A stretch of 64,000 nucleotides of DNA. It comes from Warburgia ugandensis (Eukaryota > Streptophyta > Magnoliopsida > Canellales > Canellaceae). The position numbers and the translations under genes are program-made. Location of the stretch: NCBI GenBank assembly GCA_035236585.1, contig CP141132.1, positions 21,365,945 to 21,429,944 on the forward strand, written 5' to 3'. Shown piece by piece: positions 35,515 to 47,965 of this stretch (position 1 is the stretch's first letter; every line of letters starts with the position of its first letter). Below the pieces are notes generated by a model. That model was not told the origin of the DNA, ran no database searches, and saw only the letters and a program-made list of their open reading frames with translations.

Positions 35515-37990
35515 TTATCCCTTTCTTGGACAACTTGTCCTATTATGGCCTTCTTCGTTATAAATAGAATAAGAGATGACATTCCCATGCCTAGAAAGAC
35601 TACTCACACTTCCCCTCCTCTCTTCATAAGCATCTTTGACTCTCTTAGTCTTTGCTCTTCCTTTTAATCTTCTTTCAAAGGAGGAAGGACCACTCCCATA
35701 TTTTTCCTTTCCCAAAGTCTACTACTTCCTTGCATGGGGTCTATGGCACGGCATGGAAATTTTCTCATGTCTCTTTTCTATACCAATCTGCAACAAAAGC
35801 TTCAGGTGAGCCTTTATAGTCCAAATTACACCAGTGGCATGGTAGCATGGAATGACACTAACATTCCATGCGCTATAAGTACAACTCCACCTTAACAATA
35901 TAACTTGTCTAGCCTTAGCCTATCTATGTAACTTCACATTGATTCAAACCATTGTACAACACTTCACATCTGAAGCTATTGGACTTGCTTTCATATAGTT
36001 TCATTTGAATGCTAAGACATATAGGACCATGACACTGCTACATCTCCATCTTCTTCCTTCCCATTCTTAGCACACTTGCTTTCTAATGTTCTCTAGCATC
36101 TCTATCATAGGTTTCTTCCTAGTTTCAAGATTGTAATCATTGAAGGTCTCACACATATTGCTATATATGGAGTCACAATGATTCTATAGAGGGAAGAAAG
36201 CTTTACATGAAGTGGATTGACTCCTGAGCTTTGAAATTTTGCCACTACTACCTTGCTCAACTTCTCCATCTCTCTCATAATATCTTCAAAATCTTACACA
36301 TTAGTACATTTATAGCTTTAAAAAGATTATTCTTCAAGTCCCCACCAGAATGCGTCTTCTTCCAAATGACATAAGCATTCTAGTACACATTTAATGCTCT
36401 CTTTATGGGGAAATATTCTTGATGGCATTGACTAGCCCTTAGAATTAATTAGTGAAATCATTAGCATTAAAACTCTAGCTCATATAAATAAAATAAAACA
36501 TAATGAATAAAAGTCATCAACACAATAAGATCAGTGCATTGATATCTGTAGCTTATTTCTCACTTTTTGCTTGTCATTGATTATCATCAATCGAGCCCAT
36601 CACTAAGAACCCCTACATCCTTCAATACAAGTTCAAAGAACTCAAGTTCTCAACCTCCAAAACCCCACAAGCAATTGGGAATACCATGTTGCTTAAATCC
36701 CTAGTGACTATACACAGAAGCTCTCATTTACAAAATGATATCATGAAGCAACAATCCAACCCAATTATTGGCATGCATCCCTCCTTCCATCCTCTTAGCT
36801 AGTGCCTACAAACATACATAAAATCTATGGAACATCTGGTCTCCTCTAGTAGATGATCTATGCACAACCATATTTATGGTGCTTCCAGGATTCCTAGTCC
36901 TCACCTCATATACATAATCTCATAGTCTTTCAAAGTGCTATTTAAGGGTCCCATGGAGGAGTTTCAAGGCCCTTGAATTCATCCTCTAGCATTGGTATAT
37001 GGATTCATCAAACTAAAACATGTTTCTAACCTCTTCCATTAGTCCTTTCAACTTCATGTTTGGCTTCTTCCTTATCTTTTCTACAAGTGCCTTTGCTAGG
37101 TATTTAGATATTCATCTTCCTTTTTCTACAAGACTTGAGACATTGATTACTGTTGTTAACTATCTTCAAATGCATAAACCCTCTAAGGACATGTTCCAAA
37201 GACAAATATTACGTCAACATTTTGAGCTTCAAACTTTTTGAACCTAACATCTTTGAACTGTTTAACACCATATGTTGCAACGACATCCTTGAACTCTTCA
37301 ACATTATTGAATTGCATCCCAACTACAAATGTAGGTGGGCTGTTTCTTGTTTTTTCTACCCTTTAATCATAATCAGAAAAGGAGATGCAGTCTAACATGT
37401 CACCATCAGACTATGAAACACTTGGCCTAGACCTTTGTGTCAGTAGCCTTTCTCTAAATTTGGTTGGTGTTAACATTGTAGAAAGTTGCTCCTATTACCA
37501 ACACATTTTTGCAGTTCATTTTTTCTTTAGCTATTTTATCTTGAGCCACCTCCTCATCATCTGTGGACATCTCATAGTCTAAAGTTGATTTTTCCTCTTC
37601 TTCATTGGGCAGTACTCTTCATTTTCTAAATCACTCTAGATTTGACAAGATTCTGCTCCAAATTCACAACCAAAAACCCTTGGATCATTATGCTCAAGAG
37701 TTCCACATCCACCAGATCAGCATCCTTTTCACTAGTTGGGCCTTGGCCTTTATTGTAGTGCTCCATGTAAATTCTAAGTGAACCACAATTATGAATTACT
37801 TTGGTGACATCATAGACTTGCTCATCGATTCTAGATCAAACAAAGCTACCTTTGATTGCCTTATAATGCAAGTCTTTCACATGTGATTCCTTATAATGGA
37901 GCTTCTCTGCAAGCTCTACAACATCTTACAACATCTACCTTGGACAATTTATATGTATTATAATTTTCAGACTACCCCACCACTCCTCCC
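35515..37990 (-). pseudogene. Mutator-like (MULE) transposase relic
   Basis: MULE transposases are cut-and-paste DDE enzymes. On the minus strand, in order, there is a possible N-terminal piece LAEKLHYKESHVKDLHYKAI (37900-37840) and then KGLVNAIKNISP (36440-36400). Next come SIYSNMCETFNDYNLETRKK and PMIEMLENIRKQVC (36180-36080), a hallmark helix of the family. A SWIM zinc-finger region WSCTYSAWN...IPCYHATGVIW (35895-35828) follows, and finally a basic tail with a knuckle-like GHNRTSCP (35540-35520). In the SWIM finger the second Cys is Tyr. Many stops and frameshifts show it is dead. Terminal inverted repeats were not found. Confidence 0.65.
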
Positions 37991-37999
37991 TCATAGTCA

Positions 38000-39615
38000 A
38001 CAACCTTCTCACCCACAACCTTCCTCCATGATGGAAGTTGATGCACATACATGAGACATTGTCAGTATTAGGTCTTCATAGAAGAAAGATACATAGTGTC
38101 ACAATAACCATTCTGTTATAGATCATAAGCTAATAAATTCAGCCAATGAGAGCTCTAAGTTAAAAACTTTCCAGATAGATCCATACAATGTGTCACACCA
38201 CTACTAATGCTTAAAAAAATGCCTAACACATTCAAGAAGGTAGAGCATCCGAAATTTAAATTATAAATACACAATTTCAAAAGAAATCTTCTGCATGTTT
38301 CATGAATAAACAAATTGATATAGCGCTAAACTTTTTGTAAGGCCCTAATATAGAACCCAGGCAAGTTTCTTTTAAACCCAATAAACAAATCAGTATAAAC
38401 CCCAGTAAACAAAACAATAGTGCCAAGGACTAACCGCTTTCTGTAAGGACCTAATATTAAACCTAGAAAAACCTAATATAAAACTCAACAAATTGAAAAA
38501 AAGAAGAACATGCCTACAATAAAAAAATCCCCTTGTTCAAATGGAAGGCTCCTATTGTAGCACCACGTTTATGCAAATCTAAACATCCTCCCTTCAAAAC
38601 CAACTGTGAATCCTGGACATAGCATACCTTGTCTATGATTCAAAGAATGGTTCCTGGAAACAACGGATCAACCCTTGGAAATGATCAAAACTATTCACAG
38701 AATGGCTCTTGCTAATGATTAAAAGAATGGTTACCTCCAATATGGCATTCTTAGATCTGTATATGGGGCTTCGTTGGGTTCAATAGGGACAGGGAAAGGG
38801 GTTTTTCAACAAGAAAGCCCTCTCTTTCTGCCTTCACTTAAGTTGGTTAATGGCTAGGTATGAAAAGTAACTACCACGAATGCAGTCAAAAGCCAAGTCA
38901 GCGTGACATGTTGGTTCAAACCTAACGGCATCAAATAAAAGGTTGCATCACGGTACAATTTCACCAATTATTTGAATCAGGAATGCAACTAAACAGGATC
39001 AGAACTCATGGTAGAAATGAGAAGAAATGCAAATCCAAGGCTTGATACGTAATTAGGACTTGTTCAATACTATGAATAGTAACTGCAGGTCAGAAACAAT
39101 GACTGACAACGAAGCTTCCTCCTATCATATCGACGTAAATATCGGGATAATTGTCAAATGTAAAGAAGTCCACATTCTACACACTAGACATTGACTATAT
39201 CACACGCTACAGGCAATTACAGTCTACTATTTCGAACACATTTACCTTGTCTTGGCCACGCAACGATGAATGATAACACATCCAAGCGGCATGTTCTTCT
39301 CTAGGTCGTCACATCAGCATCAACACATAACCTCGCATGGTCTTACCGGCCACATGAGGCAACTTGCAGTTTTCAGTTGGACGCCAATTCTAGCCAGACG
39401 GACACATGGACACACGAATAAAACTCAACTTAGATATTCATCATGATAGGCCGTGCCTACTTCATCGGTGTGTCAAAATTCATGCACATCAAAGGCTTCT
39501 AGCTACTAGCTTCTTTAGTTAAAATTTTCAATGAATATAATTTAAAAAAGCTCAAATCATCCAATGTTATGAATGGATCCCGTCCGGAAAGCACTTTCCT
39601 AGAACAGTGGAAAAA
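38000..39615. other. Unassigned sequence
   Basis: No gene or element is recognised. A stretch near 38335-38500 has several short repeats of 'cctaatat(a)aaacc(c)' type. GC content rises toward 39250. Confidence 0.4.
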
Positions 39616-39619
39616 TATG

Positions 39620-40070
39620 TGTCACGCCAGAATTCGGGCGACTTCCACCTGACAGAAGGCCTGGGGCCAGTGCAGACTGTGGCGCCCCCCTCGTAGGTGA
39701 TGATGCTGACTCGGATCGCCCAAACCATAATCAAGCCGACACGATAGCTTGTCAGCATTATGGGACCCAAAAGCATATTACCCCTAGCTATGACCCCGAA
39801 GATCAACGGACTGATTGTAATAGATGAGTGCCACATATGGCTGGCCAGACAATGCCTACAACACGGAAGTGCATTGGAACACTTGAGGGAACAATTACCC
39901 CTGCTATACTCTTACCATTTCTCAAAACCCAAAGCATCAATCAGGAATAAAGAAATTATCAGCTGTATAACGCGATCAAAGAACCAGGATCAGAAAATGT
40001 TAGACGGTAACAGAAACCATCTCTCAGCTTTTGATGTAACAGCATCCCTCTGTTAGAACAACTATTTACA
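39620..40070. mobile_element. Candidate solo LTR near the 3' end of the phosphatase gene
   Basis: This is a relatively GC-rich 451-bp block starting TGTCACGCC and ending with TTTACA. The TG...CA ends and the 'tgtcacgcc...cgggcgac' start resemble plant LTRs. I could not find a clean flanking duplication ('atatg' on the left, 'acata' on the right), so this is only a candidate. Alternatively it is ordinary 3' flanking sequence of the gene. Short frames on both strands are not recognisable proteins. Confidence 0.3.
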
Positions 40071-40370
40071 ACATATCCCGTATTCTTATTCAAAACTCAT
40101 CTTGTAACCTTACCTCGGTTAAAAGCTTCATCCTCTGGTCCCACATATCATCAGTGAAAGTTTGATATACGTATTTATATGTCACAAGGGAAGCGCCAAA
40201 TTCATTTTCTGCGAGGGGCAAAAATTTATCCTTTGCCCCTCGCCTGGCACAACGATCACTTCGTCACTGGGGGGCGAAGCTATTGGCTTTCCTTCGTGTT
40301 ATATTACTAGGTTTTATTCACAGGCAGTAGTCAGTGTACTCTTCTATGGATTGAGCGAGTAGCCCTCTGT

Positions 40371-42396
40371 TCAGAGTGCCGGCTTAAGAGGGTCCTCTTC
40401 ATCAGCATTATAAGAGTAGATGTCCACAGGAGCACTTGTGCAGTCAACACTACTTGGTTTGGATCTAGAGGACCCACGGTGGTGGTCAAGATAGATCACG
40501 ATCACAGTAATATCATCGTGGAAGTGACGCCTGATTCCCTTTTCTATTTTCTTTATGTCCTCGTATCTCATTTCTCGTTTCTTTGCAGCCTCATTAAGAG
40601 CTGCTCTCACCAACCGCTTGGCTATTCCCTGCATCATTCACCGTCAACAATTTGTCGCTGTCAGAAAAATGTTGGACTTTCAGTAATCATGCAACCGAAA
40701 CCAATGCATATGAGCAAACCAGCGGAGCTCGAGAGAGCAAATGGCCACTTACAGCTCTTGGATTCTTAAAGACAATCTCTACAGCTGCTTCATCGGTTAA
40801 TTGCTCCCAGAGGCCATCAGATGCAAATATCAAGAACAAGTCTTGGGGCTTGAGCTTCCGGATCTGTATTGATGGCTCTGCAGTCATTACAGGTCGTTTA
40901 AGAGGAATTGGAGACCCAAACTGATGGAAGAGAGGGTCCCTACTGAACTCAGGTTTCTTCAAATAGATGTCTCCAATAGATCTTGAAACCTGTCAGAGCC
41001 AAATGCTAGGCTTCAATGCCATCTTTCAAGTTCTCAACTTACATAGTATTCAATGTAAAACAGTAAACTAGTAGCTAACATGTGTTCTTTGGAGTGAGAG
41101 AGCTGAATATAACTTGCATCCATTTCATGAGATCTCATAAAGATTTAAAGCATGCAGCACTAATCAGTGTTCAAAAAAACACACTGCCCAGAAATCAGCC
41201 AAGACACAGCAAGTTAACCCCAGGCAAATCAATAGGAGAAGCATGAGATCTTGATGCACTCAGCCAAGTCAATGGAAATAGTTAACAACTTAATAGAGCT
41301 AAAACAAAGTTGACTAAGAGAAAATCATTGGTATTGATTTCAGAATCTTTGAAATACTAGGAATAACAGCGTGCATTATATCCCTAGAGGTTAAATGGGA
41401 ATTTGAGAACAAATTTGCTACAACACATGAAACTTATGCATCAAGCATAGTTTTTCCGACTAGCAGAAAAATGGCAATGAAAGATTCAGACACAGCCCTA
41501 AACAAGTAAATCGGACATACTCAAAGATTACGGAAGAACTTACAATTGCCCAGACAATGAAACAATAACCAGACAAGAGAGCATAAGATTGGACTGATGA
41601 TGAGATATTCCAAGAGAAATATCCTACGTCAACATAAGTCAATGCATTCTCTGGAAGATCTGATTGTGTTATTACAGCACAAGGTATATGGATAACAAAG
41701 TGTCCAAAGCAGAGAAAGGTATCAAGAAGTGTGCATGCTAGAAACTAGGAATTCACAATATATGGTGCAAAATTTCAATTAAAGTTAGGGAGGCCATTTT
41801 AGTTCCATCTCTGTCATTAGCTACTTACAGAGCAAGGCTATGGCTGAAAGTGATGAAACGCATCTGGAAAGAGAAGCATTCTAATCTATTGTGGTGAAGC
41901 AATATCATAAGCTACTTGGGCCAGAGGTTGTGAAAGGATATATTATCTATCAACACATCATTTTCTGTTTATTGAGTTCCAATAAAATACGTTGAGGTTA
42001 AAAACTGGGTATTTAGCAGAGAAGAACTGTTACAGATGAAAATGAAGATAGCAGAAGCAACTTTGTGTTCACCCCAAAAAAACCATAATGAAAGATAAGA
42101 ATATAAAAAAAGGTGAACCAATCAGCTAACTAGAAAAATCCATCAAAGAACTAGAAAATTGAAAATCAGGTTGCTGCATGTTTACATTAGTAGGAGCTTA
42201 CACAAAAAGATTACCTCTACTTATGTTTTAAGTGACGATATCATAATGCAATCCCTAGTTTGATTTTGTACAAGCAAACATAATATCTGCTGAAGCCAAT
42301 TAGTTTATCACCCAAAAAGTAGCTGTATACAATAGGAGAGCTTGCAAAAACCATGCCTACCATCCATTTGTAGTAGTTGGCTAGGGAAATAGGTAG

Positions 42397-42438
<42 letters not shown>

Positions 42439-45400
42439 AGACCTTATACCAATTAGGGGTCGGCCACGTGAATCTTATTCCTCCATATCTCTCTATTAAG
42501 TACCATGGCTTCATTTAGTCCCAAAGTTTTTAAATCTTTCCTCACCACTTCTATCCGCATTCTTTTGGGCCTTCCCCTTGCCCTTTTAGAACCTTCTACT
42601 TGTATTGCCTCACTCCTCTTAACCAGTGCCATTGTTGGTCTCCTTTGCATATGTTCAAACCATCTAAGTCTAATCTCTCTCATCTTGTTACCTATTGGTG
42701 TTACCCCTAAATTTTCTCTAATATTTTCTTTTCTAATTCTATCCTTTCTTGTCTTATAACTCATCCATCTCAACATCCTCATTTCTACGACGCTCATCCT
42801 ATGAGCATGATGTTCCTTAACTGCCCAACACTCTGATCCATAGAGCATGGCCAGCCTTATGGCCATCCTATAGAATTTTCCTTTTAGTTTGAGTACACTC
42901 GCCAATCACACAAAACTCCAGATACACATCTCCATTTGTTCCAACCCGCTTGGATTCTCTAGGTAACCTCCCTCTCAAGCTCTCCACTCTCATGAATCAT
43001 TGATCCTAGGTACTGAAAGTGGTCTGTTATGGGGACTTCTTGGATATCAATCTTGACTGGTGTTCCACTCATATTCCTATCTTTGCTAAAATTGCATTCC
43101 ATATATACTGTCTTAGTTTGGCTATTTTTAAATCCTTTAGATTCTAATGCTTCTCTCCATAACTCTAGCTTTATGTTTATATCCTCTCTTATCTCATCAA
43201 GTAATAAGACTATATCAGCTACAAATAGCATGCACCAGGGAATCTCCTCGTGCAGATGTTTTGTTAACTCATCTATAATCAATGTGAAAAGGTATTGGCT
43301 CAATGCTGATCCTTGGTGCAATCCTACAGTGATAGGAAAATCCCCAGTTTTGCCACTAGCGGTCTTAACATTTGTTACCACTCCCTCATACATATCTTTA
43401 ATTATGTCTATATACCCCTGCAAAACCCCTTTATTGCCCAACACCCTCCATATTAACTCTCTAGGGACTCTATCATAAACTTTCTCTAAGTCGATAAAGA
43501 CCATGTGGAGGTCTTTCCTCCTCTCCCTATATTTCTCTACTAATTGTCTTAGTAAGAAAATAGCTTCTATGATAAACCTCCCAAGCATGAAACCAAATTG
43601 ATTTTCTGATACACTTGTTTCATGTCGTAGCTTCTTCTCAATCACTCTTTCAAAAAGTTTTATAACGTGGCTCATAAGTTTGATCCTCGATAATTAGTAC
43701 AGCTTTGTATGTCTCCTTTATTCTTATAAATTGAAACAATAGAGCTTTTCCTCCACTCATCAAGCATTTTCTTTGATTTTATAATCTTGTTAAACAACTT
43801 GGTCAACCAAACTACCCCAATAGCTCCCATATGCTTTCAAACCTCTATTGGTATACCATCGGGCCCCATGGCCTTTCTTGATTTCATCTTTTTCAAGGCC
43901 TCTTTCACTTCAAGTATTCTAATCCTACTTTCATATCTATAATATCCAATGTTATTTAGATTTATAGTATTTTCAATCCCTATATTCTCAAAGCCATTGT
44001 CATTTAACAATTTTTGAAATTATGTTTCCACCTTTGTTTGATCTCATTATCTTTGACTAATACCCTTTGATCATCGCTTCAAATGCACCTAGCATGATCC
44101 AAGTCCTTATCCTTCTGTTCTCTTACTTTTGCAAGTTTAAACACATCTTTCTCACCTTCTCTTGTTCCTAGTCTATTATAAAGCTCATCATATGCTTTAA
44201 GTTTAGCCCCACTTACTATTCTCTTAACAACCTTTTTAGCATTTGCATATTGTTCGTAGTTTTCATTATTTCTAGTCTTCTGCTATGCTTGAAAACACAT
44301 CTGTTTTTCTTTAATAACTTTTTGCACTATTTTACTCCACCACCATGTTTCCTTCACTAATTGCCTTTTACCTTTAGATACTCCTAAGACATCTTTTTGC
44401 CACTTTCTTAATGGACTCAACAATATTAATCCACATGGTATTTACTTCTGTTTTACAGTTCCAATTTTCTTCTACCATTAACTTATTTGTGAATAAGGTT
44501 ATTTTCTCTCCTTTTAAGTTCCACCACTTAATTTTTGAATACCTATTAAGTTCATTTCCTTTCTTCCATCTTTTGACATGGATATTCATAACCATTAACT
44601 TATGTTGTGAGGTTAAACTCTTACCTGATATCACCTTACAATCCTTACACATAGATCGTTCATTATTACCAAGTAGAAAAAAAGTCTATTTGACTTTTGT
44701 GAAGTCCACTTTTAAAGGTTATTAAGTGTTCATCCCTCTTGTTAAAGAGTGTGTTTGCAATGGCCAGGTTATATGACAAAGCAAAATCGAGAATATTCTC
44801 CCCCATCTCATTTCGTTCAACTATACCATACCCTCCATGTATTCTATCATATCCTTCATTTTCTTTTCCTACATGGCCATTTAAGTCTGATCCTATAAAT
44901 ATCCCCTCAGTGTTGGAAATTTCTTGCATGACTCCCTCTATATCTTCCCAAAACTGTCTCTTGATTATATCTTGTAACCCTACTTGTGGTGCATATGCAC
45001 TAGTAACATTTATAATCTACTCTCGTAGAACAAGTTTAATTATTATAATTCTATCACTGATTCTTTTAATGTCCATAACTTTATCCTTCAATTCCTTATC
45101 CACTATTATTCCTATGTCATTTCTATTATTATCCTTTCCATAATTTATACCCATCTATTTCTCTAGCTTTAGTCCCTTTCCATTTAGTTTCTTAGATACA
45201 AACAATGTTGACTCTCCTACGTTTCATCACGTCTACTAACTCCAAACTCTCACCTGTCAATGTCCCTATATTCTATGTGGCAATACGAATCTTATGCTCT
45301 GGAGATATCTTATTTACTATTGCCTTTCTCGACCTCTATAGCATGAATCCATGTCTACTTTTCATTGCAATTGGGTTCTGATGTAGCGCATCGCTTCCGA

Positions 45401-47958
45401 AGGGACACTTTAGCAACCCTTGCCCATTTTTCACTACACCCGGGATCCGATGTAGCGCATCGCTTCTAAGAGAACGCCCTAGCAACCCTTGCCTATTTTT
45501 CACCGCATCTGGGATCCGATGCAATGCATCACATATGGGGAACACCCTAACTTGAGAGAATGTCAGTTTTGATTCATGTCATGTTAAGGTTACCATAGTT
45601 TTAAGAAGCTGAAAATGATTTTCATTTCTTCCTTACAAACTAATATACATATGCATATTCATTTGTAAGCAAAATAGAAATAACAAAATCATCTTCAGCT
45701 TCACCCTTGCCGACTGGCACCTGGCACAAGGGTTGCCATATTTTAAAAAGCTGGAGATGATTTTCATTTCTTCCTCACAAACTAATATACAAATGTATAT
45801 TCATTTGTAAAAAAGAAATAATAAAAACATCTTCAACTTTTCCCTTGCCTGCTGGCACCTGACACAAGACCCTCCTCCTTTTTCATTCGGGTTTGGGATG
45901 AAACACTACAAAAAGAAAATGGAAGGTTCTCAAAATAAGAAATAATAATTATACCTAACTGAAACACCTTAAACCCAGTTCTTATGCACATAGAGCTCAA
46001 CTAGCAGCCTATCAATTACTCACTTCCACACATTCAAGGTCCAAAACCAGCAGCTAACAGGAAAACAAATGACAAAGCAACTGCAAGTCTTCCACATAAA
46101 AAGAATAAATAAATAATGAAAGGGAAAGGGTTTCTATTTTCTAGTTGACATGAATTAGTCCTCCAATTTAGCACACAACTCTCGCAAATAGCTCTGAACT
46201 TCTTGATAGGAGATCAAGGAAAAGATTGTGACAGGGAAAAGAAAATGGCTATAAGAATTAGAAACTCAATAGCAGAAACAGTCTAAAAATTGTAGACAAT
46301 ACCTTTAAACTAGATGACTACAAGAGAAAGACCTAAATTCCGAACGAGTTCAGCAACATCATTATAACCATTGACGGCCTTGTCAACCATATGGGATAAA
46401 AGTAGCCAATGGTGCATTTCATGCCAACTGAAAATGTTTTTTTGGAGGAAGACATACAGTAGAAGGTTGACAACCTAAAATGTACCTCAAAAAGAAGAAA
46501 AGATCAGTTACAAACTGCATAGCCAATAGAAACATCTTTGTTACAATTTATCTAGAGTCCATGGATATTTATAATGGTTTATACAGAACTGGATAGATTG
46601 GGATCAAAAGGTACTAAATATACATAGGGTACTTAGATGAATCAAAATGAGGAAGCGAGTCATCTTATTGAACAAAGTTAACAATGCCTTGGCAAATATG
46701 AAGTTTACAAAATAGGCATTTCTCCTGCACAGTGGAGGTTATATTAGATAAAGAGAGAGCAGACAAATTGTGATGGTCTTGTAACAGACCTTGTTGCAAA
46801 CAAATATGCTTATGAAGATAACATATAGAAGATCAATGGAATTCTGTGATCGTTGGGTATACTCAGCGGTATCACACTAAAATGTGGTTCATATATTTCA
46901 ACAGAGAATGATCTGTTGGCTTCTACTTATGGCTTTTATCAACAGTAAGAAGGATTGCATTGGCATAAGAAACCTTGGGCACTGCAGCATACGCTCATGT
47001 ATCATTCACTAAATTGTAAACTGAACAAAAGTAAAAGCTTCCACTCCAAAAACCTAATAAACTCCAAAGATGATTTCAACCACTAATTGACCAGATTATC
47101 CAACCAACTCCAAAGATGATCTGGCTACTAATTAACTCGATTATCTAACCAAAACAAAATTTTCATCCAAAAACCTAGTCAACTCTCACAAATAAACAAA
47201 ACACAGAAACAAGAAAGAAAAAAAATCGCGGAATTTTACCTGAATTATCCCCTTAATCCGCCACACGCCCCGCGTATGCACAACAATATGCGAATCATCA
47301 GGATGAAGCTCTTCCAACTCCCTCCTAACCTCTTCCTCCGCAACATTATGGTCCGTAGACAATCTTTCGGCGACCACAGGCTGACTCCTGCCATCAGAAG
47401 CTCTTCTTCCAAGCACCGCTCTCGAATCTCCAAGATTCGCAACATACAAAACATCATTCGTAATCGCTCCAACCAAACAACAAGATCCAACAGACGCGAT
47501 CTGCGGCCTGGCCGGCCAATTTCTCTTCACCAGATGGAAAAAATCTTCTTCCGTTGCATCAAACGCCTTTCTGATCACATCCGCAGATAAACCCCCTTGC
47601 TCCGATACAAACTCTGAATCAAAATCAAGAACAGGAAAAAATCATCAAAATTCGGAAGAAATCAATAAAAGCACAAGTGAGGAAGAAAGTTAGGGCTTGT
47701 ACTGTGGAGATGAGGGAAGAGATGCTTGGTGATGAAGCGTGAAGCCTCAGGACCACCGTGGCCGTCATAGACACCTACGTATGTAGCGAATGGGGAAGTG
47801 AAGACTTGGCCTTGATCTTCTAAGCAGGAATTGGCTTGGACCACCGCGATTGAGTAGTCCCCTGACGCATGGGGTTTTAAATCCAAATGCCAGAGTAAAC
47901 CATCACCGCCTCGGCGGCCAAAACATCGGCCAAGTGGCCTGCAACACGAATATAACAT
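40371..47958 (-). CDS. Protein phosphatase 2C, clade D type
   Basis: This is a metal-dependent Ser/Thr phosphatase. Clade D members in plants act at the plasma membrane or nucleus, for example by dephosphorylating plasma-membrane H+-ATPases opposed by SAUR proteins. Coding exons (minus strand) are 47958-47703, 47613-47240, 40989-40753 and 40628-40371, giving 1125 bp and 374 residues with GT-AG introns of 89, 6250 and 124 bp. Motifs are VYDGHGG (63-69, metal-binding Asp65), [10 protein letters not shown] (127-136), [13 protein letters not shown] (142-154), [11 protein letters not shown] (207-217), SDGLW (267-271, Asp268) and HDDITV (326-331). All core metal ligands appear present and no frame breaks are seen. 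Length fits the family (about 370-400). The start is the first ATG in frame with the conserved N-terminus. The large second intron holds an RTE LINE. Confidence 0.93.
42453..42905 (-). pseudogene. RTE LINE C-terminal segment
   Basis: A 150-codon frame with [82 protein letters not shown] and IHVADP. This is the conserved tail found after RT in plant RTE elements. It is in a different frame from RT, so the polyprotein is frameshifted near 42930. It ends about 15 bases before the terminal GACCC box. Confidence 0.8.
42959..43675 (-). pseudogene. RTE LINE reverse transcriptase domain with a lost catalytic Asp
   Basis: A 238-codon open frame contains [20 protein letters not shown], then [20 protein letters not shown] (the motif A Asp is present), [20 protein letters not shown] and motif C as [11 protein letters not shown]. 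Motif C in related elements is F-A-D-D, but here the first Asp is Ala, so catalysis should fail. The frame closes just before a conserved downstream segment. Fingers and palm order are as expected for RTE. Confidence 0.85.
44374..45290 (-). pseudogene. RTE LINE AP endonuclease domain, broken
   Basis: The endonuclease nicks target DNA to prime reverse transcription. Pieces on the minus strand are [13 protein letters not shown] (the Trp of the T-W-N motif has become a stop), [28 protein letters not shown], then an open frame of 87 codons (44929-44666) with [20 protein letters not shown] and SQIDFF. A second frame (44652-44374) has [20 protein letters not shown]. The active-site SDH-like end is altered. 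Stops and one frame change separate the pieces. Confidence 0.8.
45336..45550 (-). repeat. 69-bp tandem units at the 5' end of the intronic RTE LINE
   Basis: On the minus strand there are two full 69-bp units and a partial third. As they are multiples of three, an open frame runs through them as 23-residue repeats starting [34 protein letters not shown] and [15 protein letters not shown]. The second RTE copy at 60225-60420 has the same arrangement. They could be 5' promoter-like monomers or the N-terminus of a short first ORF. Confidence 0.75.
45588..45870. repeat. Tandem pair of 143-bp foldback (MITE-like) repeats
   Basis: Two units (45588-45730 and 45731-45870) share almost the same sequence. 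Each contains an imperfect inverted repeat: 'agctgaaaatgatttt' near its start and the complement-like 'aaaatcatcttcagct' about 85 bases later, with an inner pair 'cttacaaa'/'tttgtaag'. RNA from either strand could fold into a long hairpin. I see no coding capacity. Confidence 0.65.
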
Positions 47959-47965
47959 CTCTCTG

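Larger units (their letters stand above)
42399..45578 (-). mobile_element. RTE-clade LINE, nearly full length, in the phosphatase intron
   Basis: The 3.18-kb element reads on the minus strand. In order it has a 5' tandem-repeat region (45578-45336), an AP-type endonuclease (about 45290-44390), RT (43675-42959), a conserved C-terminal segment (42905-42453), and a 3' end 'gtggccgacccctaattgg' running into (GAT)13. This order, the length near 3.2 kb and a trinucleotide 3' tail are typical of plant RTE elements. It is inactive: the endonuclease has stops and RT lacks a catalytic Asp. The 5' edge is set by comparison with the second copy at 60195. I could not find a target duplication. Confidence 0.85.
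40990..47239 (-). other. Intron 2 of the phosphatase gene, 6.25 kb, enlarged by insertions
   Basis: The donor is GTAAAATT directly after codon 210 and the acceptor CTCTGACAG before codon 211. It contains an RTE LINE (42399-45578) and a tandem foldback repeat (45588-45870). The segments 40990-42398 and 45871-47239 show no genes or elements I can name. A CACTACAAAAAG at 45904 resembles a CACTA terminus but has no partner. The intron must be spliced past a sense-orientation LINE for the gene to work. Confidence 0.85.

Noticed and set aside
35335-35667. 110-codon plus-strand frame
   Set aside because: It is antisense to the C-terminal part of the MULE transposase relic, whose minus-strand translation has recognisable motifs.
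39620-40070. Second exon or 3' gene in the GC-richer block beside the phosphatase
   Set aside because: Frames on both strands have no recognisable motifs, and the phosphatase ends cleanly at 40371. An LTR-like origin is only a weak alternative.
42505-43478. Plus-strand frames of 84 and 149 codons
   Set aside because: They are antisense shadows of the RTE LINE RT and C-terminal segment.
45904-45920. CACTACAAAAAG-type end as a CACTA terminus in the intron
   Set aside because: No inverted partner, target duplication or subterminal repeats were found nearby.
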